A DNA stretch of 57,314 nucleotides from Sphingobacteriales bacterium UTBCD1. Its GTDB lineage: Bacteria; Bacteroidota; Bacteroidia; Chitinophagales; Chitinophagaceae. Under the pieces are notes generated by a model. That model was given only the letters and a program-made list of their open reading frames with translations. It did no database searches and had not been told where the DNA came from. The stretch lies in contig MWTC01000054.1 of the NCBI GenBank assembly GCA_002066995.1, forward strand, positions 1 through 57,314, read 5' to 3'. Of this stretch, positions 35,887 to 44,741 are shown in pieces. The translations under genes were made by a program, and so were the position numbers. Position 1 is the first letter of the stretch, and the number at the start of each line of letters is the position of its first letter.

Positions 35887-36297
35887 ATGAAAAAGATTTT
35901 CTTACCAATCATGGCGGCAGCATTACTGGTAGCATGCGGCAGCAATGAATCCAAACAAACAACAGAAGCCAACGACAACAGCGGTAACACAGAGAGCACT
36001 TCTTCTACAGATGTAAGTGATAATCCTGACTATCAAAAAGGATTGGCGCTGGTTGCGAAAAATGATTGTTTAACTTGTCATAAAGTTGACGAAAAACTGA
36101 TTGGGCCTCCTTATCGTGATGTAGCAGATAAGTATGCGGGAATTCCTAACCGTGATTCAATCGTGAAGCACCTTGCAGATAAGATCATTAGCGGAGGAAC
36201 CGGTGTATGGGGACAAGTAGCTATGACTCCGCATCCCGGTATTTCCGAACCAGATGCTGAAGCTATGGTTAAGTATGTTCTTTTACTGAAAAAATAA
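35887..36297 (+). CDS. Lipoprotein c-type cytochrome
   Basis: This 136-residue protein has a lipoprotein signal MKKIFLPIMAAALLVAC with lipidated Cys17, then a Ser/Thr/Asn-rich linker. A single class I cytochrome c domain follows, with CLTCH (Cys61, Cys64, His65) and a likely axial Met113 in VAMTPHPGIS. It should sit on the outer face of a membrane and accept electrons. Its place between a TIM-barrel gene and a DUF1080 gene, opposite a GMC/subunit 3 dehydrogenase, suggests it is the electron acceptor of that dehydrogenase (inference). The ATG at 35887 fixes the signal peptide. Confidence 0.93.
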   Translation: MKKIFLPIMAAALLVACGSNESKQTTEANDNSGNTESTSSTDVSDNPDYQKGLALVAKNDCLTCHKVDEKLIGPPYRDVADKYAGIPNRDSIVKHLADKIISGGTGVWGQVAMTPHPGISEPDAEAMVKYVLLLKK

Positions 36298-36301
36298 CTT
36301 C

Positions 36302-37015
36302 ATGAGAAAGCTTGCTTTATTGCTGTCCGGTATTGGTATTTTTTTCTCTGTTAATTTACCGGCACAAAAAGCAAATTCATTAAGTAAAAAGGAGAAAAAA
36401 CAAGGATGGCAGTTGCTGTTTGATGGTAAAACCATGAACGGCTGGCATAAATATGGTGATGGCGCCGTTGGTAAAGGCTGGAAAGTTACCGACGGCGCTA
36501 TTTTTTTTGATCCTTCGGTTAATGATGGCGGTGATATTGTGACCGACCGTGAGTTTAAAAATTTTCATCTGAAGCTTGAATGGAAAGTTTCAACATCAGC
36601 CAATAGTGGCATCATGATTTATGTACATGAAGACATTTCAAAATATAAAGCACCATGGATGACCGGGCCCGAAATGCAGGTGCTTGATAATTTAAACGCA
36701 GAAGACAACAAAAAGCCCGATCATCTTGCTGGCGCATTGTATGATCTGATCGGTACAGCAGATAAGTCGAAGCCGAAACCGGTAGGAGAATGGAATGAAG
36801 CTGAAATTAAATGTGTGAATGGCAAACTTGACATGTACCTGAACGGGATCCACACAGTTTCAACTACTTTATGGGACAACAATTGGGAAAAGCTGGTTTC
36901 CAACAGTAAATTTAAATCCATGCCCGGGTTTGGTACTTATAAAACAGGGCATATTGATCTTCAGGACCATGGTTACCGGGTTTGGTTCCGGAATATCAGG
37001 ATCAGGGCGCTCTGA
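36302..37015 (+). CDS. DUF1080 / 3-keto-disaccharide hydrolase family protein
   Basis: This 237-residue exported protein has a signal peptide (about 1-21, ending NLPAQ) and one DUF1080 jelly-roll domain (PF06439) at about residues 34-236. Motifs are GWQLLFDGKTMNGWH, DIVTDREFKNFHLKLEWK, ANSGIMIYV, GPEMQVLDN and GHIDLQDHGYRVWFRNIRI. Members of this family cleave glycosides already oxidised at C3. It is the last gene of the rightward arm, five bases after the cytochrome gene, and is followed by a terminator. With the dehydrogenases beside it, this is the strongest pointer to a 3-keto-glycoside route. Confidence 0.93.
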   Translation: MRKLALLLSGIGIFFSVNLPAQKANSLSKKEKKQGWQLLFDGKTMNGWHKYGDGAVGKGWKVTDGAIFFDPSVNDGGDIVTDREFKNFHLKLEWKVSTSANSGIMIYVHEDISKYKAPWMTGPEMQVLDNLNAEDNKKPDHLAGALYDLIGTADKSKPKPVGEWNEAEIKCVNGKLDMYLNGIHTVSTTLWDNNWEKLVSNSKFKSMPGFGTYKTGHIDLQDHGYRVWFRNIRIRAL

Positions 37016-37065
37016 GAAAATTCTTTTCGATATATAAAATAATTTCAATCTTTGTATAGCAATCA

Positions 37066-37093
37066 GACCACCGTACCTGCGATGGTCTTTTTT
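37066..37093 (+). terminator. Intrinsic terminator after the DUF1080 gene
   Basis: GACCA (37066-37070) and CCG pair with CG and TGGTC (37080-37087) around a 6-nt loop, with one mismatch. Six T residues follow. It closes the rightward arm of the divergent cluster. Confidence 0.75.
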
Positions 37094-37129
37094 ATTTTTC
37101 ACCGGGATTTAAAAATAAAAATTTGAAAT

Positions 37130-37552
37130 ATGGATACATCAATATTTTCTCATATCAACTGGCTGGCTGTGGCAGTGGCAGCTTTAGCTTATTTTTCTCT
37201 CGGGGCTGTCTGGTACAACAAAGATGCCTGGGGCACCAGGTGGGCAATAGGCCATGGCATAAATTTAAATGACCCTGAAACAAAAAAAGGCTCCGGGAAA
37301 ATCATGTTCACTTCTTTAGCGGGTTTTTTTGTGATCTGTTTTGCCCTGGAGTTATTGATCGTGAAATTAGATCTAAAAGTTTTCATGTCCGGTGTCAAAC
37401 TGGGAGTAGTTACCGGCATCGGTTTTTCCTGGATGGCAATTTTCATTACATATTTATATGCAAAAAAACCGGGAACGATACATGTAATTGACGGGCTGTA
37501 TCATGTATTAGGACAGGTGGTGTCCGGAATTATTCTGTGTTTGTGGAGATAA
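37130..37552 (+). CDS. DUF1761 family membrane protein
   Basis: This 140-residue protein has four predicted membrane helices (about 10-30, 58-80, 86-108 and 118-138). It shows the DUF1761 (PF08570) pattern: NWLAVAVAALAYFSLGAVWYN near the start and an end containing DGLYHVLGQVVSGIILCLW. The function of the family is unknown. It stands alone between the terminator at 37066-37093 and the convergent pyk gene. Confidence 0.88.
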   Translation: MDTSIFSHINWLAVAVAALAYFSLGAVWYNKDAWGTRWAIGHGINLNDPETKKGSGKIMFTSLAGFFVICFALELLIVKLDLKVFMSGVKLGVVTGIGFSWMAIFITYLYAKKPGTIHVIDGLYHVLGQVVSGIILCLWR

Positions 37553-37603
37553 ATTAGCGAAGGAATTCACCCGGGAGAATGACAGAACTGAGAATCGTTT
37601 CAC

Positions 37604-39094
37604 TTATTCCACTTTGGTGATCTTAATGATGTTGGTGGGCAGATGGAGATCAACAGGCGTACTGCCTGTACTGACAACTACATCGCTGACCTTTATGAAT
37701 CCACGCTGTTTTAAAATGTCTATCTGGTCAAAAATTATATCATCAAGGCTATCTTCCTCACCATAAAAAAATGCTCTTACACCCCAGCTCAGGCTCAGTT
37801 GGTTGACCAGAGATCGTTCTTTAGTAAAAATATATAAAGGCGACCTGGGACGGTAGCTGCTCAGCATAAAACCTGTATAGCCGCTTTGTGTCATTCCGAT
37901 CAAAGCTTCAGCATTTACATCTTTTGCCAGTTTACAGGCGTTATAGCAGATAGCATCACTTAGAAAAGAAGGAGAATGCACCTGGGGCGCCAACTCTTCT
38001 TCGAGATTGTAATGATAATCGGTCTTTTCGACTTCCATGATAATTTTTCGCATGGTTTCTACAACCAGTGTTGGATGCTGACCGGTAGCCGTTTCTCCGC
38101 TAAGCATTACTGCATCTGCTCCCTCTAATACTGCATTGGCTACATCGGTGATCTCGCTCCGGTTCGGTTTATTCCTGTCCATCATGCTTTCCATCATCTG
38201 CGTGGCAACAATAACCGGTTTTGCCCGGTGCAAACATTTCCGGACGATTTGTTTTTGAACCAGCGGAACTTTTTCAACAGGCAGCTCAACCCCGAGATCA
38301 CCTCTTGCGATCATGATAGCATCAGATTCTACAATGATATCTCTAAGGTTATTTAATGCTTCGGGCTTTTCGATCTTGGCAATGATCTTGATCTTGCATT
38401 TCTTTTCTTCCAGCTTATTGCGCAGGATAATGATGTCTTTTACACTACGGACAAAAGACAATGCCACCCAGTCTAATTTTTGCTGTATGATAAAATCCAG
38501 GTCTGCAAGATCTTTTTCAGTCAATGCAGGTAAAGAGATTTTTGTATCAGGAAGGTTTATTCCTTTATTGGAAGAAAGAATGCCCCCTGCCGTTACTTCT
38601 ACCTGCACATCATTGTTCTTAAGAATCTTCACCACTTTTACTTCCAGCTTGCCATCATCTATTAATATGGTGTTACCAATGTGAACGTCTCCGTGCAAAT
38701 TGGGATAAGAAACATAAATACGCTGGTTATTGCCAATGATCTTTTCCCCGGTGAAGGTGAGAACATCTCCCGGCTTTATTTCAATGGATCCATTCTCTAT
38801 TTCACCCACTCTTAATTTTGGACCCTGCAAATCCCCGAGTATGGCTAAGTTGTAGGGCTCTTTTTCATTGATTATGCGGATGTATTCGATGATGGTTTTT
38901 TTATCTTCATGTGTTCCGTGAGAAAAATTCAGCCGGAACACATTGACACCTGCTTTGACAAGATCTAATAATTTTTCATAAGTGTTACATGCCGGGCCCA
39001 CCGTTGCCACTATCTTGGTACGATGAACCGTATGCTGAATACCGGCATCTTTATCCATTTGTTCGTGATAATATTTCTGTGCGTGTTTGGTCAT
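37604..39094 (-). CDS. pyk: Pyruvate kinase
   Basis: This 496-residue enzyme transfers phosphate from phosphoenolpyruvate to ADP, the last step of glycolysis. Motifs are TKIVATVGPA, VNVFRLNFSHGTHED, ILGDLQGPKLRVG, KIIAKIEKPEAL (active-site Lys region), DAIMIARGDLGVELP and GADAVMLSGETATGQHP. The C-terminal effector domain (about 365-496) is present. An N-terminal extension of about 20 residues before HRTKIV is usual in this lineage. It lies about 58 bases downstream of pfkA on the same strand, so the two glycolytic kinases are probably co-transcribed. Confidence 0.96.
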   Translation of the reverse strand: MTKHAQKYYHEQMDKDAGIQHTVHRTKIVATVGPACNTYEKLLDLVKAGVNVFRLNFSHGTHEDKKTIIEYIRIINEKEPYNLAILGDLQGPKLRVGEIENGSIEIKPGDVLTFTGEKIIGNNQRIYVSYPNLHGDVHIGNTILIDDGKLEVKVVKILKNNDVQVEVTAGGILSSNKGINLPDTKISLPALTEKDLADLDFIIQQKLDWVALSFVRSVKDIIILRNKLEEKKCKIKIIAKIEKPEALNNLRDIIVESDAIMIARGDLGVELPVEKVPLVQKQIVRKCLHRAKPVIVATQMMESMMDRNKPNRSEITDVANAVLEGADAVMLSGETATGQHPTLVVETMRKIIMEVEKTDYHYNLEEELAPQVHSPSFLSDAICYNACKLAKDVNAEALIGMTQSGYTGFMLSSYRPRSPLYIFTKERSLVNQLSLSWGVRAFFYGEEDSLDDIIFDQIDILKQRGFIKVSDVVVSTGSTPVDLHLPTNIIKITKVE

Positions 39095-39152
39095 AGCAAA
39101 AACTGGTAGGTAATTTTGGTTTCATTAGAATTATTTCTGGCAGTTCCTGCAT

Positions 39153-40136
39153 TTATGATGCAAGAATTTTTACAATCTTGAGCCATTCTTCGTTGATATG
39201 ATCTTTACTTTTTACAGCATCCGACAGCGGGATGTAATTCATTTGATTATTCAATATGCCAATAAATACATTATGTCTTCCTTGTATCAGGCTTTCTACG
39301 GCATGGTATCCCATACGGCTGGCGATCAGCCGGTCAATACAGGTTGGTGATCCGCCTCTTTGTATGTGGCCGAGAATGCAGATCCTGATCTCTTGTTTTG
39401 GCATCCGTTCTTTTAAAACTTTCTGCAGTTCCTCAGCGCCACCGAAGTTTTCACCTTCGGCAACAACTATAAGGTTTACCAGTTTTTTCCTGCGTTCCTT
39501 CTCCTGCAGTGAATGGACTATGTCTTCAATGTCTGTTTTCCTTTCCGGGATCAGAATGTTTTCTGCTCCTGTTGCTATGCCGCTGTGCAGGGCAATGTAC
39601 CCGGCATCACGTCCCATCACTTCAATGATAAATATCCGGTCATGAGCTTCCATGGTATCACGGATTTTATCAATGGCCTGTACTGCAGTGTTCACTGCTG
39701 TATCAAAGCCGATAGTGAAGTCTGTACCGAAAATATCTTTATCAATGGTACCGGCTATGCCCACACAGGGAATGTTGAATTCTTTGCTGAATTGTACGGC
39801 GCCGCGGAATGAACCGTCGCCTCCGATGATCACAAGCCCGTTGATCCCTCTTTTTTTAAGATTCTCATAAGCGATTTTTCTTCCTTCGTATTCATAAAAT
39901 TCTTTACAACGTGCTGTTTTAAGAATAGTACCGCCTCGTTGAATGATATTGGCAACGGACCGGGATTCCATCCAGTAAATATCGTCTTCAATCAGGCCCT
40001 GGTATCCCCGCAGGATTCCATTTACTTCAAGGCCATTATATATGGCTGTACGAACCACCGCCCTGATTGCGGCATTCATGCCCGGCGCATCACCTCCGGA
40101 TGTAAGCACTCCGATCTTCGTGACTTTATTTTCCAT
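39153..40136 (-). CDS. pfkA: ATP-dependent 6-phosphofructokinase
   Basis: This 327-residue enzyme phosphorylates fructose-6-phosphate. Motifs are IGVLTSGGDAPGMNAAIRA (ATP site), IIGGDGSFRGA, GIAGTIDKDIFGTDFTIGFD with the catalytic Asp, EVMGRDAGYIALHSG and LGHIQRGGSPTC. The TTG at 40172 would add 12 residues but would overlap a promoter-like TACTTTTG on the minus strand (40170-40177). The ATG at 40136 (MENKVTKIG) is therefore chosen. It is first in the pfkA-pyk pair. Product and position agree with the amino-sugar route feeding fructose-6-phosphate into glycolysis. Confidence 0.96.
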   Translation of the reverse strand: MENKVTKIGVLTSGGDAPGMNAAIRAVVRTAIYNGLEVNGILRGYQGLIEDDIYWMESRSVANIIQRGGTILKTARCKEFYEYEGRKIAYENLKKRGINGLVIIGGDGSFRGAVQFSKEFNIPCVGIAGTIDKDIFGTDFTIGFDTAVNTAVQAIDKIRDTMEAHDRIFIIEVMGRDAGYIALHSGIATGAENILIPERKTDIEDIVHSLQEKERRKKLVNLIVVAEGENFGGAEELQKVLKERMPKQEIRICILGHIQRGGSPTCIDRLIASRMGYHAVESLIQGRHNVFIGILNNQMNYIPLSDAVKSKDHINEEWLKIVKILAS

Positions 40137-40169
40137 TAGATTAAAACTCTCAACAATTAAAATGCCCCG

Positions 40170-40177
40170 CAAAAGTA
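40170..40177 (-). promoter_or_regulatory. -7 element upstream of pfkA
   Basis: TACTTTTG on the minus strand matches TAnnTTTG and lies 34 bases upstream of the pfkA ATG. A good TTTG at the -33 position was not found. Confidence 0.45.
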
Positions 40178-40388
40178 AGGTTTTACATGGAATGCATATC
40201 TATTATACACTATCACTTGTTAGTATGGTCAATCGTTTTGCGTAACTGCATTGGAGGAAAAGGCCTTAATTCACCAGTGTGTAAGATGGTGACTAATACT
40301 TTCATTTAAACGGGCTTGTTTCTTTACTGGTTAGGAACCGATTTGCCTGTAATGCTGATCATAATGCCTGATGGATTAATTTTATGAG

Positions 40389-41276
40389 ATGAAAATTCTT
40401 GTAACAGGTGCTAATGGTTTTTTAGGATATTACCTGGTTAAACAATTAATGGATAAAGGTTTTTTTGTTATTGCTACAGGCAAAGGTGCATGCCGGGTTC
40501 CGGTGAAGCAATCTGACAGTTTTGTTTATAGTGAAATGGATTTTACCGATCCGTTCAGGGTGCATGATGTTTTTGCACAAATGAGACCTGATGCAGTGAT
40601 CCATTCGGGTGCAATGAGTAAACCTGATGAGTGTGAGCAGGATCAGTGGGGCGCTTACCGGGTCAATGTGGAAGGCACGATCTCATTATTGCTGAATGCT
40701 GCAGAATATAAAAGTCATTTTATTTTTCTTTCCACTGATTTTGTTTTTGACGGTATAAAGGGAATGTACCAGGAAAACGATCTGGCCAATCCCGTTAATT
40801 ATTATGGAAAAACAAAATCAGAGGCTGAAGAAGCGGTGAAAGAATATGAATATGGCTGGTCAATAGTGCGTACCATTACGGTTTATGGAAAATCTTACAC
40901 AGGAAGAAAAAGTTTTCCCGAACTTATAAAAGAAAAACTGGAGAAGAAAGAAGTGTATTATGTTTTTGATGACCAGGTGCGAACACCAACGTATGCAGAA
41001 GATCTTGTTTCGGGAATTGTATCAGTTATTGAAAAAAAAGCCACCGGGATTTATCATTTATCAGGGGGAGAAATTCTGACTCCGTACCAGATGGCATGTG
41101 AAGTGGCAGATTATCTGCAAATGGATCGCTCACTGCTGAAGCCGGTAACGGCATCAGAACTTTCGCAACCGGCTTTGCGCCCTTTAAAGACCGGGTTTAT
41201 TACCGGCAAAGCAAAAAGGGATCTAGGATTTAAATCAATCGGTTTTCGTGAAGGGCTGGAAAAAACGTTTTCGTGA
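40389..41276 (+). CDS. RmlD-like NAD-dependent sugar nucleotide reductase/epimerase (extended SDR)
   Basis: This 295-residue protein has the nucleotide-binding motif LVTGANGFLGYYLV at residues 4-17. It belongs to the extended SDR / dTDP-4-dehydrorhamnose reductase group (PF04321). DAVIHSGAMSKPDECE, FLSTDFVFDG, the catalytic YYGKTKSEAE (Tyr-x-x-x-Lys) and DDQVRTPTYAEDL are visible. No rml or other sugar-nucleotide genes adjoin it, so a role in rhamnose synthesis is not supported by context. It is convergent with the arginase gene, 18 bases away. Confidence 0.87.
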   Translation: MKILVTGANGFLGYYLVKQLMDKGFFVIATGKGACRVPVKQSDSFVYSEMDFTDPFRVHDVFAQMRPDAVIHSGAMSKPDECEQDQWGAYRVNVEGTISLLLNAAEYKSHFIFLSTDFVFDGIKGMYQENDLANPVNYYGKTKSEAEEAVKEYEYGWSIVRTITVYGKSYTGRKSFPELIKEKLEKKEVYYVFDDQVRTPTYAEDLVSGIVSVIEKKATGIYHLSGGEILTPYQMACEVADYLQMDRSLLKPVTASELSQPALRPLKTGFITGKAKRDLGFKSIGFREGLEKTFS

Positions 41277-41294
41277 AAAAAGAACCAAAAGAAG

Positions 41295-42242
41295 TTAGTT
41301 CATCATCAGTATGTTCACGCTTCGCTGCAGAATATTAAATGCAATTTCGGCCATCAGGTTTTCTTTATCCAGCGTTGGATTGACTTCAGTGATCTCGAAG
41401 CAACAAACCTTCCTGTTGTACATGAACTTGCTGATCAGATCTTCGGCTTCCCGTTCCCGCAGCCCGTTACTTACCGGCGTGCCGGTACCTTTGGAAATGG
41501 AAGAATCCAGGCTATCTACATCAAATGAAATATAAATATCCGTACAATTGGCAAGGTAACGCATAGTTGCCCGGACAATGTTCTCCGGTCCGTGGTTCCG
41601 GACTTCTTTGGTGGAAAATACTTTCATCCCGTATTTATCAATAAGGTGTTTTTCTTCTTTTTCAAAATCACGGAGAGAGATATAGACAATATCTTCCGGA
41701 GAAACTTTTTGTGCAGTCTTGCCGATATTTTTCAGCTGATCCCAATACTTTCTTGTTTCTTCATCAATCTGGTGTACTGCGCATTCTTTGTTGTTCTCAT
41801 TAATGGTAATGGCCATAGGCATCCCGTGCATATTTCCGGATGGCGTTGTAAAAGGAGTATGAAGGTCGGCATGTGCATCTATCCAGATCACCCCGAGGCG
41901 GCTTTTGGGTTTTGCCATTTTGATCCCGGCAATGGTGGCACCTGCGGTACTGTGATCGCCGCTGAGTATAACAGGAAAAAAATTATTTTTAATAGTATCA
42001 CTCACCGATTTACTAACCCGTTCATACATGGTAACAACGCCTTTGATACGTTTGGCATAAGGCGATTCGATAGGCTCGTATAACAGTTTGTTTTCAGTTG
42101 GAATCTTTTCAGAAGGGAAATGGATGAAAAAATTACTCATGAAATCCAGTGCAGCTATTTTAATAGCTTCAATGCCCAGGCTCGCCCCACGTGTTCCTGC
42201 CCCGATCTCAGATGGTACCTCGATCAATTTTATATTTTTCAT
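41295..42242 (-). CDS. Arginase
   Basis: This 315-residue ureohydrolase (PF00491) splits arginine into ornithine and urea using two manganese ions. The metal ligands appear as LSGDHSTAGA (His), WIDAHADLHTP (Asp-x-His-x-Asp) and SFDVDSLD (Asp-x-Asp). GTGTPVSNGLREREAED and CCFEITEVNP are further family marks; the arginase-type SxDVDxxD and the length favour arginase over agmatinase or formimidoylglutamase. No other arginine-metabolism gene is next to it. It is cytoplasmic and probably transcribed alone. Confidence 0.9.
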   Translation of the reverse strand: MKNIKLIEVPSEIGAGTRGASLGIEAIKIAALDFMSNFFIHFPSEKIPTENKLLYEPIESPYAKRIKGVVTMYERVSKSVSDTIKNNFFPVILSGDHSTAGATIAGIKMAKPKSRLGVIWIDAHADLHTPFTTPSGNMHGMPMAITINENNKECAVHQIDEETRKYWDQLKNIGKTAQKVSPEDIVYISLRDFEKEEKHLIDKYGMKVFSTKEVRNHGPENIVRATMRYLANCTDIYISFDVDSLDSSISKGTGTPVSNGLREREAEDLISKFMYNRKVCCFEITEVNPTLDKENLMAEIAFNILQRSVNILMMN

Positions 42243-42474
42243 AATTAAGGCAATCCTTTAGTTAATAACGAAAAGCGCAACAGGTTAGTAAGCAAGGCGA
42301 AAAAAATGTCAGCATTAAATGTTGCCGGCAAAATTTATCTGTTCGTATATGGATTGATGGCTTTCGTAAGCCTCAATTAATTTTCATGGCCGTTTTATCA
42401 GAACAAAGGTACTTACTCCCCGACAGGAGTGCAAGGGAAGCCGGATTTAAAGTTTGCTGATTTCCTCCTTAAGA

Positions 42475-43257
42475 TTACTCATGCATGGCCAGTACAGGCA
42501 CCGGGCTTTGATAGGCCAGTTTCTTTGTATTGCTGCCCTTGAACATTTTTTCGATCAATGAATGATTTTTCGGGATAGCAATGATCAGGTCAATGTTTTT
42601 GTCTGAGGCAAACTGGTTGATCGCTTCGGTCACATCATACCATCCGAGAAAATAAAATTCAGGGCTGAATTCAGAAAGCATATCACTGAGTTTGGCTTTT
42701 TCCTCCTGAACTTCTTCCGTTAATGCCACATAGTGGTTACTGTCCACATTAATAACATGGAGATTCGGGTTGAAGATCTTCAAAACATCTTTTATTGGTT
42801 CGGAAGGTGTTGTCGTTTCCACATCCCTGAAATCTGATGTCAGCAACACATTCTTCATTGCAGTATATTTCGTTTCGGGAGGAATAATCATTACCGGGCA
42901 AACTTTTTTCCCGATGATTTTAAACGTATTGCTCCCGGCTATTGCATGGTGCAGGGGAGAACGTCCATTAATACCCATAATAATCAGGTCTGCCTTCTGA
43001 TTGCGGGCAAGTTTTTCCAGTTTTTCAATAAAATCATCACCGAACTCTGTGAGTGCAGTGATCATGATACCGTTTTTTTCTAATTCTGTTTTCAGGTTTT
43101 CCAGGTATTCTTTTGATACTTCCGCTTCTTCTTCTTTTTCTACTACATTGAAGAGTATCATTTTGATACCCTGGTGGCCTGACAATAGTTGCCCGGTATA
43201 ACGGGCTGCATTCAATGAGGTTTCGGAGAAATCAACGGGTACAATAACTGTGTTCAT
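42475..43257 (-). CDS. Universal stress protein, double UspA domain (copy 2)
   Basis: This 260-residue cytoplasmic protein has two UspA folds (PF00582). The first (about 1-140) starts MNTVIVPVDFSETSLNAARY and has an ATP-binding motif MGINGRSPLHHAIAGSNTF (G-x2-G-x9-G-S). The second (about 145-260) lacks a clear ATP motif and ends in PVPVLAMHE. An upstream frame would start at 43299, but the ATG at 43257 is chosen because a promoter-like TAACTTTG lies at 43297-43304. It is a tandem paralogue of the gene at 43344-44129. Confidence 0.9.
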   Translation of the reverse strand: MNTVIVPVDFSETSLNAARYTGQLLSGHQGIKMILFNVVEKEEEAEVSKEYLENLKTELEKNGIMITALTEFGDDFIEKLEKLARNQKADLIIMGINGRSPLHHAIAGSNTFKIIGKKVCPVMIIPPETKYTAMKNVLLTSDFRDVETTTPSEPIKDVLKIFNPNLHVINVDSNHYVALTEEVQEEKAKLSDMLSEFSPEFYFLGWYDVTEAINQFASDKNIDLIIAIPKNHSLIEKMFKGSNTKKLAYQSPVPVLAMHE

Positions 43258-43296
43258 TTTTATAAATTTTATATCCCGGTTGTTTAAATCGGGCTG

Positions 43297-43304
43297 CAAA
43301 GTTA
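43297..43304 (-). promoter_or_regulatory. -7 element upstream of the second universal stress gene
   Basis: TAACTTTG on the minus strand fits TAnnTTTG, about 40 bases upstream of the ATG at 43257, with TTTC 20 bases further upstream in place of TTTG. It suggests the second copy has its own promoter. Confidence 0.45.
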
Positions 43305-43343
43305 CAAAAATTTACGTTGCCGGTGAAATAGAAGAGTACCTGT

Positions 43344-44129
43344 TTACTGATGAACAGCTAATAATGGAATGGAGATATGATAAGCAAGCTTTTGGGTGTA
43401 TGTTCTTTTAAATAAATAATCCATTGCCCCGTGGTAACCCGGTACGGTGATCAGCATATCTATATTATAATCTCGGGTGAAATTATCAATGGCATCAAAA
43501 AAATCATTCAGGCCGATGAAGTAAAATTCGTGCTTGTAATTTTTAAACATTTCAGACATTTTATCCTGTTGTTCCCGAACCTCTTCAGTAAGGGCAATAT
43601 AATGTTTACTGCTTACATTTACTATATGCAGGAATGGATGAAATATATCCAGTACGGATTTGATTAATGCATCAGGAGTGGTCGTCTCCACATCAATAAA
43701 TTGAGATGCAAAAGCAACATTCTTAATTCCATTATACTGAGCTTCGGGAGGAATTATCAGTACCGGGCAAAAATTGCGTTTTACCATTTCGATCGTACTG
43801 TTTCCCATCATTACTTCTTTCAATGCAGAGTGGCCGGTGATGCCCATTACAACTGACGTAGCAGTCCTGTTATGAGCCAACCGTACCAGGTTGTCCACGA
43901 AATTGCCACCCATCTCACTCTCATATTCTACTGCAGCGACACCTTTATCCAAAAACTCCTGTTTGAGGCTTTCAAGATAACTGATGCAGTTATCCCGTTC
44001 ATGAGAATTCTGATAGTTATGATATAAAATGGCAAGTGCATCTTTCTGGCCGGAAAGCATGCCTGCAGCATACCGGGCAGCATTAAAAGATGTTTTTGAA
44101 AAATCAACAGCAATGAGTACTCTGGGCAT
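43344..44129 (-). CDS. Universal stress protein, double UspA domain (copy 1)
   Basis: This 261-residue protein starts MPRVLIAVDFSKTSFNAARYA and is collinear with the neighbouring copy. It has the ATP motif MGITGHSALKEVMMGNSTI in the first UspA domain and a more divergent second domain ending ISIPLLAVHQ. The two copies share the joints CPVLIIPPE / CPVMIIPPE and KHYIALTEEV / NHYVALTEEV, which shows a tandem duplication followed by marked divergence. Usp proteins are induced by stress and growth arrest; the target here is unknown. Confidence 0.9.
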   Translation of the reverse strand: MPRVLIAVDFSKTSFNAARYAAGMLSGQKDALAILYHNYQNSHERDNCISYLESLKQEFLDKGVAAVEYESEMGGNFVDNLVRLAHNRTATSVVMGITGHSALKEVMMGNSTIEMVKRNFCPVLIIPPEAQYNGIKNVAFASQFIDVETTTPDALIKSVLDIFHPFLHIVNVSSKHYIALTEEVREQQDKMSEMFKNYKHEFYFIGLNDFFDAIDNFTRDYNIDMLITVPGYHGAMDYLFKRTYTQKLAYHISIPLLAVHQ

Positions 44130-44537
44130 AACGTTAGTTTTGTTTCGTGGGGCATAAATTTAAAGTAATTAGGTTGTATTAACAGAAACTTTATAGCCAA
44201 TTTTTTCACGGCTTTCCTGATTTACTTCTTGTTAACATCGTCACCGGTGGTTTTGGATATGATTCTTATTCGGCCCCGGGCTGTTTATCAGTACCATACC
44301 CGTATTTGCAGCTTGAAACCGGCTGTAAGTTTTTCTTGATCATATTCTCCGGGTTGAATTACAAAACTGATGAACGGTACCCGGAATACGCCGGAAGGCC
44401 TGGTTACTCACTACCGATTCAACGGGCGAGGTAATATGAAGCAGAATCTCCTGATAGGCTGAACCTCTTTTCAAAAAAAAGAAAATCATAATGATAGCAG
44501 ATACAGGAGTCCAACTCTTGTGACCAGGGAGTTCTTT
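44130..44537. other. Intergenic region without recognised feature
   Basis: About 410 bases between the first universal stress gene and a small hypothetical gene. I see no convincing ORF, RNA gene, repeat or terminator with a T-run. Confidence 0.4.
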
Positions 44538-44741
44538 TTAATTTTTGCACAAGGATTTTATCGGGGGAACATCCATAGGTGAGTCAAAGTAGGCAGCCAG
44601 CGCCCTGATCCAAAGCTGGTCTTTTCGGCCCATTGATATGATCTCCTGCAGGTACAAACTCCTTTTTTTATAGTCAGCGTCATGCTGGAGATACCGCATC
44701 ACCAACGCTTTCGTTATTTCCGTTGAACTCACATTGATCAT
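44538..44741 (-). CDS. Hypothetical small protein
   Basis: This 67-codon frame encodes a soluble, mostly helical peptide (ITKALVMRYLQHDADYKKRS, then YLQEIISMGRKDQLWIRALA) with one Cys near the end. I do not recognise a family. It has an ATG start and ordinary codon use, and lies in an otherwise empty 1-kb stretch, so it may be a real small gene. There is no clear promoter. It could also be a chance ORF. Confidence 0.45.
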   Translation of the reverse strand: MINVSSTEITKALVMRYLQHDADYKKRSLYLQEIISMGRKDQLWIRALAAYFDSPMDVPPIKSLCKN

